This document shows positions 61,498-64,000 of a stretch of 64,000 bases of DNA, in pieces (the first letter of the stretch is position 1; each line of letters begins with the position of its first letter). Source of the stretch: Clostridiales bacterium UBA6114. GTDB lineage: Bacteria > Bacillota > Clostridia > Oscillospirales > Butyricicoccaceae. Made by a program: the position numbers and the translations under genes. The notes under the pieces were generated by a model that saw nothing but the letters and a program-made list of their open reading frames with translations, was not told the origin of the DNA and searched no databases. The DNA lies in NCBI GenBank assembly GCA_002423435.1, contig DIWE01000022.1:22971-86970 (forward strand). Direction: 5' to 3'.

Positions 61498-61602
61498 CAA
61501 TACGAAATAGTAAGCAGGGCAACTGTTGCCACAGTTCATTGGTACCCATATACAGCAAAAGCGCATAGCGCAAGGGGTTTCGCCGATTGGATCATAATTC
61601 AT

Positions 61603-61677
61603 ACTACCATAGCTCAGAGGTGGAGCAGCGCACTCGTAATGCGCAGGCCGTCGGTTCAAATCCGGCTGGTAGCTCCA
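61603..61677 (+). tRNA. tRNA-Thr (anticodon CGT)
   Basis: A full cloverleaf can be drawn: D-arm GCTC/GAGC, anticodon stem GCGCA/TGCGC with loop CTCGTAA, T-arm GTCGG/CCGGC with loop TTCAAAT, and an encoded CCA. The anticodon CGT reads ACG (Thr). The acceptor stem is ACTACCA with TGGTAGC, so position 1-72 is an A-C mismatch instead of G-C. It is followed by a terminator. Confidence 0.9.
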
Positions 61678-61722
61678 AAGAAACCGTCAAATTTCGACAT
61701 GAAATTTGACGGTTTCTTTTTT
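61678..61722 (+). terminator. Terminator after tRNA-Thr
   Basis: AAGAAACCGTCAAATTT pairs exactly with AAATTTGACGGTTTCTT, followed by a T-run. Confidence 0.92.
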
Positions 61723-61802
61723 ATGCTTTATGTGCTATAATAAAAATGAACTCAAATTATACAGTAATTTGAGAGATTCATCGGAGGGCTTTTGTAAAAA
61801 CG

Positions 61803-61852
61803 AAGCCGGATAAGATGTCGGGGTTATACCCGGTATTTTATCCGGCTTTTTT
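61803..61852 (+). terminator. Stem-loop with T-run upstream of MATE gene
   Basis: AAGCCGGATAA pairs exactly with TTATCCGGCTT across a 24-base loop and is followed by TTTT. It lies 125 bp before the MATE start with no gene between it and the tRNA terminator, so it may be an attenuator of the MATE transcript. Confidence 0.7.
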
Positions 61853-61977
61853 ATTCCAAAAACGCAGAAACATGAGAGTCAAAAAGCAAAGACATCGGAG
61901 CCTTTGATTATTTAGTCAACATGGAATCCGTTTGTCTGCTTTTTCAAACAAGGTTCATTTCAGGAGGATCAGATAGC

Positions 61978-63390
61978 ATGGGTGCTCAAAGCGCAAGTTT
62001 TAAGACAATCAGCAAACAATTTGCCAAGTATGTCGTCCCTTCCGTTATAGGGATGGTCGTCCAAGCCCTTTATACGGTTTTGGACGGTATCGTTGTAGGA
62101 CAGGGAATCGGTGAAATAGGGCTCGCCGCCATCAACATCGTCTTCCCTCTCGGTATGATTGTTATCGCGCTGGCCATGCTGATTTCGGTGGGCGGCGCCA
62201 ATGTTTATTCTTTTTACAAGGGTCAGGGAGAAGCGGCAAAAGCGAATAATATTTTTTGCCAGTGCCTGACACTTTCCGCTGTAGCCGGTGCTGTGCTGGC
62301 CCTCGCGGGGTTCGCCTTTCGGGAACCGCTGGCCTTATTTGCAGGGGCCAATGAAGCTCTGCTGCCCTCTGCCACCGCCTATTTGAAATGGCTGGCGCCC
62401 TTTTCCTTATTTCAAATGATCGTATGTTGCCTTTCTATTTTTGTGCGCAATGACGATGCCCCCAGACTTGTCATGATTGCCACTGTCACCGGCGCAGTCA
62501 TTAACGCAATCCTTGATGTCGTCTTTATACTCATTCTTCATTACGGCATTGAAGTGGCAGCCATGACAAACGGCATCGGAATGCTGATAGAACTTGCGTT
62601 CTATGCGACCCATTTTGCCGGTAAAAAGGGTATGCTGCAAATCAGAAAGCCTGTTTTCCGTTTTGCCGATATGAAACGGGTATTCGGCAATGGGTTTGCT
62701 ACCTTCCTGATGGAGTTCAGCCTGCCTGCCGTTACGTTTTCCTTTAACCTGGCAATCATTCGCACGGTGGGGACGCTGGGAGTGACAGCCTATTCGATTG
62801 TCGGCTATGTGTGCGCTGTCGTGAACATGGTCTTGATCGGCGTTACCCACGGCGCGCAGCCGCTCATGAGCTTCTCCCACGGCCAAGGGGATAAGAAGGC
62901 TTTTTTTCACGCATATCGCCTTGGGGTGCGTACCAATATCATCATCCCGGTGATAGTGGTGGGCCTTTGTTTCACATTCAGCGAGGGAATCGTTTCTCTG
63001 TTTCGCTCGGACAACCCTGAATTAACCGCCTTAACGAGCCGCATGCTTCAGCTTTATCCATTGGCGCATATCGCCATAGGGGTTACGCTGATGAATGTCC
63101 TGTATTTCCAGACCACGGAACGAAACACCTTTTCCGCAGTGATCTCTTTCTTGCGCTGCATCGGTTTTATACAGGTTTTTCTGCTGCTGTCCGTATATTT
63201 GTTTGACGGCAAAGGGCTTTACCTGGCCTTCTTTAGCGGCGAGCTGTGCCACTTGGTCATTTCACAGATATTTGTGAAACGGACGAAACGATTGGAAGAT
63301 ATGGCTGTGCAAACACAAAGGTTCCTGAACAAAGGGGATAGGAAAGGCGAACGTGAATCAGATATTCCATTTAAGGATTTTACTGATTAA
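61978..63390 (+). CDS. MATE-family multidrug/cation exporter
   Basis: This 470-residue membrane protein has 12 predicted segments and the MATE features VVPSVIGMVVQALYTVLDGIVVGQ, SVGGANVYS and the second-half repeat GVTHGAQPLMSFSHGQGDKKA. It exports drugs or dyes by Na+/H+ exchange. The ATG at 61978 follows AGGAGG by 10 bases; an in-frame upstream ATG has no such site. A hairpin at 63453 ends the transcript. Confidence 0.93.
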   Translation: MGAQSASFKTISKQFAKYVVPSVIGMVVQALYTVLDGIVVGQGIGEIGLAAINIVFPLGMIVIALAMLISVGGANVYSFYKGQGEAAKANNIFCQCLTLSAVAGAVLALAGFAFREPLALFAGANEALLPSATAYLKWLAPFSLFQMIVCCLSIFVRNDDAPRLVMIATVTGAVINAILDVVFILILHYGIEVAAMTNGIGMLIELAFYATHFAGKKGMLQIRKPVFRFADMKRVFGNGFATFLMEFSLPAVTFSFNLAIIRTVGTLGVTAYSIVGYVCAVVNMVLIGVTHGAQPLMSFSHGQGDKKAFFHAYRLGVRTNIIIPVIVVGLCFTFSEGIVSLFRSDNPELTALTSRMLQLYPLAHIAIGVTLMNVLYFQTTERNTFSAVISFLRCIGFIQVFLLLSVYLFDGKGLYLAFFSGELCHLVISQIFVKRTKRLEDMAVQTQRFLNKGDRKGERESDIPFKDFTD

Positions 63391-63452
63391 TTTCACAAAA
63401 TGAGCGTAATCTGCACTTAAAAACAAAAGTCTTTTTTCCACTATTGTTTCAG

Positions 63453-63492
63453 AAAGACATAGCTTTCCCTTGGGGGAAGTCATGTCTTTTTT
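63453..63492 (+). terminator. Terminator after MATE gene
   Basis: AAAGACAT pairs with ATGTCTTT, with an inner CTTTCCC/GGGGGAAG stem, and a T-run follows. Confidence 0.85.
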
Positions 63493-63582
63493 CATACACA
63501 TAAATATGGTATTATTGGTTAAAGAGTATTACACATTTAAATAAATAGGAACTTGTAAATTCTTGTGGAGGTTCAAATTTAT

Positions 63583-63663
63583 ATGAAAAAGCTTAATCCT
63601 AAACACATAAAAGCCATTCTGAATCTGATTAATCAGGGCCCTTACTTCAAACTCTTAAGCTGA
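63583..63663 (+). pseudogene. Remnant of PaaI-type hotdog thioesterase N-terminus
   Basis: GTGGAGG stands before an ATG that opens a 26-codon frame (MKKLNPKHIKAILNLINQGP, then YFKLLS). This matches the first residues of PaaI-family thioesterases, and then a TGA stops it. The next 170 bases read in shifting frames (LTEGLPIRHG, then LAEKYIHKDSSLNEVN, then LDVGLDKLVEK) and look like decayed coding sequence of another gene. Confidence 0.6.
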
Positions 63664-63856
63664 CCGAGGGCCTGCCGATAAGGCATGGACTTCTCTCACC
63701 AAATAACGAAGACCGACAGCGATTTGTGTTGGCTGAAAAGTATATTCATAAAGATTCCAGCCTGAATGAGGTGAATCTCCTCTCTTATATACCCCCAACT
63801 TGCTCTGGACGTGGGGCTGGATAAGCTGGTAGAAAAATAAGAAAATGAATGGATGA

Positions 63857-63907
63857 AAATAAAACCCCCTGCTCCATGTTTTTATCATGGGGCAGGGAGT
63901 TTATTTT
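63857..63907. terminator. Bidirectional terminator
   Basis: CCCTGCTCCATG pairs with CATGGGGCAGGG (one G-T pair), with A-rich sequence before and T-rich sequence after, so it can end transcripts from both sides. Confidence 0.82.
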
Positions 63908-63975
63908 GCGCCCTATAACTGAACCGTCACAGCGAACCCGCCGATGAAAAAATAAAGGTTCGTATAGGACTTGTG

Positions 63976-64000
63976 TGGTGGAGATGAGGAGGATCGAACT
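63976..64000 (-). tRNA. 3' end of a tRNA gene, probably tRNA-Ala (cut by window edge)
   Basis: On the minus strand the last 25 bases read as the T-loop (TTCGATC), the 3' half of the T stem (CTCCT), the acceptor 3' strand CATCTCC, A and CCA. The 5' part is outside the window. The ending TCCTCCTCATCTCCACCA resembles bacterial tRNA-Ala, but the anticodon is not visible. Confidence 0.7.

Noticed and set aside
61603..61977. tRNA-Thr as phage or ICE attachment site
   Set aside because: No repeat of the tRNA 3' end and no integrase gene were found in the window.

Overview
The window looks like chromosomal DNA of a fermentative, low-to-moderate GC Gram-positive bacterium of the Clostridia. This is an inference from GGAGG-type ribosome binding sites, frequent GTG/TTG starts, FCD-type GntR regulators, an SLH-type surface protein, poly-gamma-glutamate (PGA) synthesis genes and a cyclic di-AMP riboswitch leader. 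No species can be named from the sequence alone. Most of the window is a string of catabolic islands for hydroxy acids and sugar acids. Each island has its own transporter and its own local regulator.

Layout. 1-9480 (minus strand): an operon of RraA-like lyase, zinc alcohol dehydrogenase, KduD-like dehydrogenase, a five-gene Opp/Dpp-type ABC importer and a D-2-hydroxyacid dehydrogenase cut by the window edge, with a divergent IclR regulator at 9481. 10700-22432 (minus): aldehyde dehydrogenase, two SDRs, a DctPQM TRAP importer, FGGY kinase, class II aldolase, iron alcohol dehydrogenase, PdxA2-like dehydrogenase and a DRE-TIM aldolase, with a divergent GntR at 22778. 23548-30964: Ldh2-type dehydrogenase, two LarA-like racemases, a 2HCT carboxylate transporter, a mandelate racemase/galactonate dehydratase-type enzyme and a second GntR. 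31237-39469: a two-component system behind a c-di-AMP (ydaO-type) riboswitch, then a PGA locus with a PGA hydrolase, pgsB, pgsC, a 73-residue membrane protein and a secreted hydrolase paralogue that has lost two predicted active-site residues. 39734-44610: LysR, hydrolase, CitMHS transporter and an AtuA-like/DUF4387 pair. 44906-51226: a TctABC transporter, three tandem RraA-like genes and a GntR. 51323-57250: a probable signalling operon of HTH protein, Ser/Thr kinase-LRR, LRR lipoprotein, SLH/beta-solenoid protein and a large XRE regulator. 57398-64000: TIR protein beside a truncated type III restriction gene, a short ProB, a damaged ProX-type deacylase, LysR, tRNA-Thr, a MATE exporter, a thioesterase remnant and the edge of a tRNA.

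Between these islands lie families of non-coding elements built from strings of palindromes. Family B (four copies, 192-270 bp) has about 15-bp terminal inverted repeats, and three copies sit between two copies of a locus-specific terminator-like hairpin (36 bp and identical at 44622 and 44850). Family A (three copies) ends in a hairpin whose 3' arm is the Shine-Dalgarno sequence of the next gene. A third, related element sits at the 3' end of the histidine kinase gene. These elements, the PGA locus with its degenerate hydrolase, and the repeated operators that link the catabolic islands to local regulators are the most interesting parts of the window.
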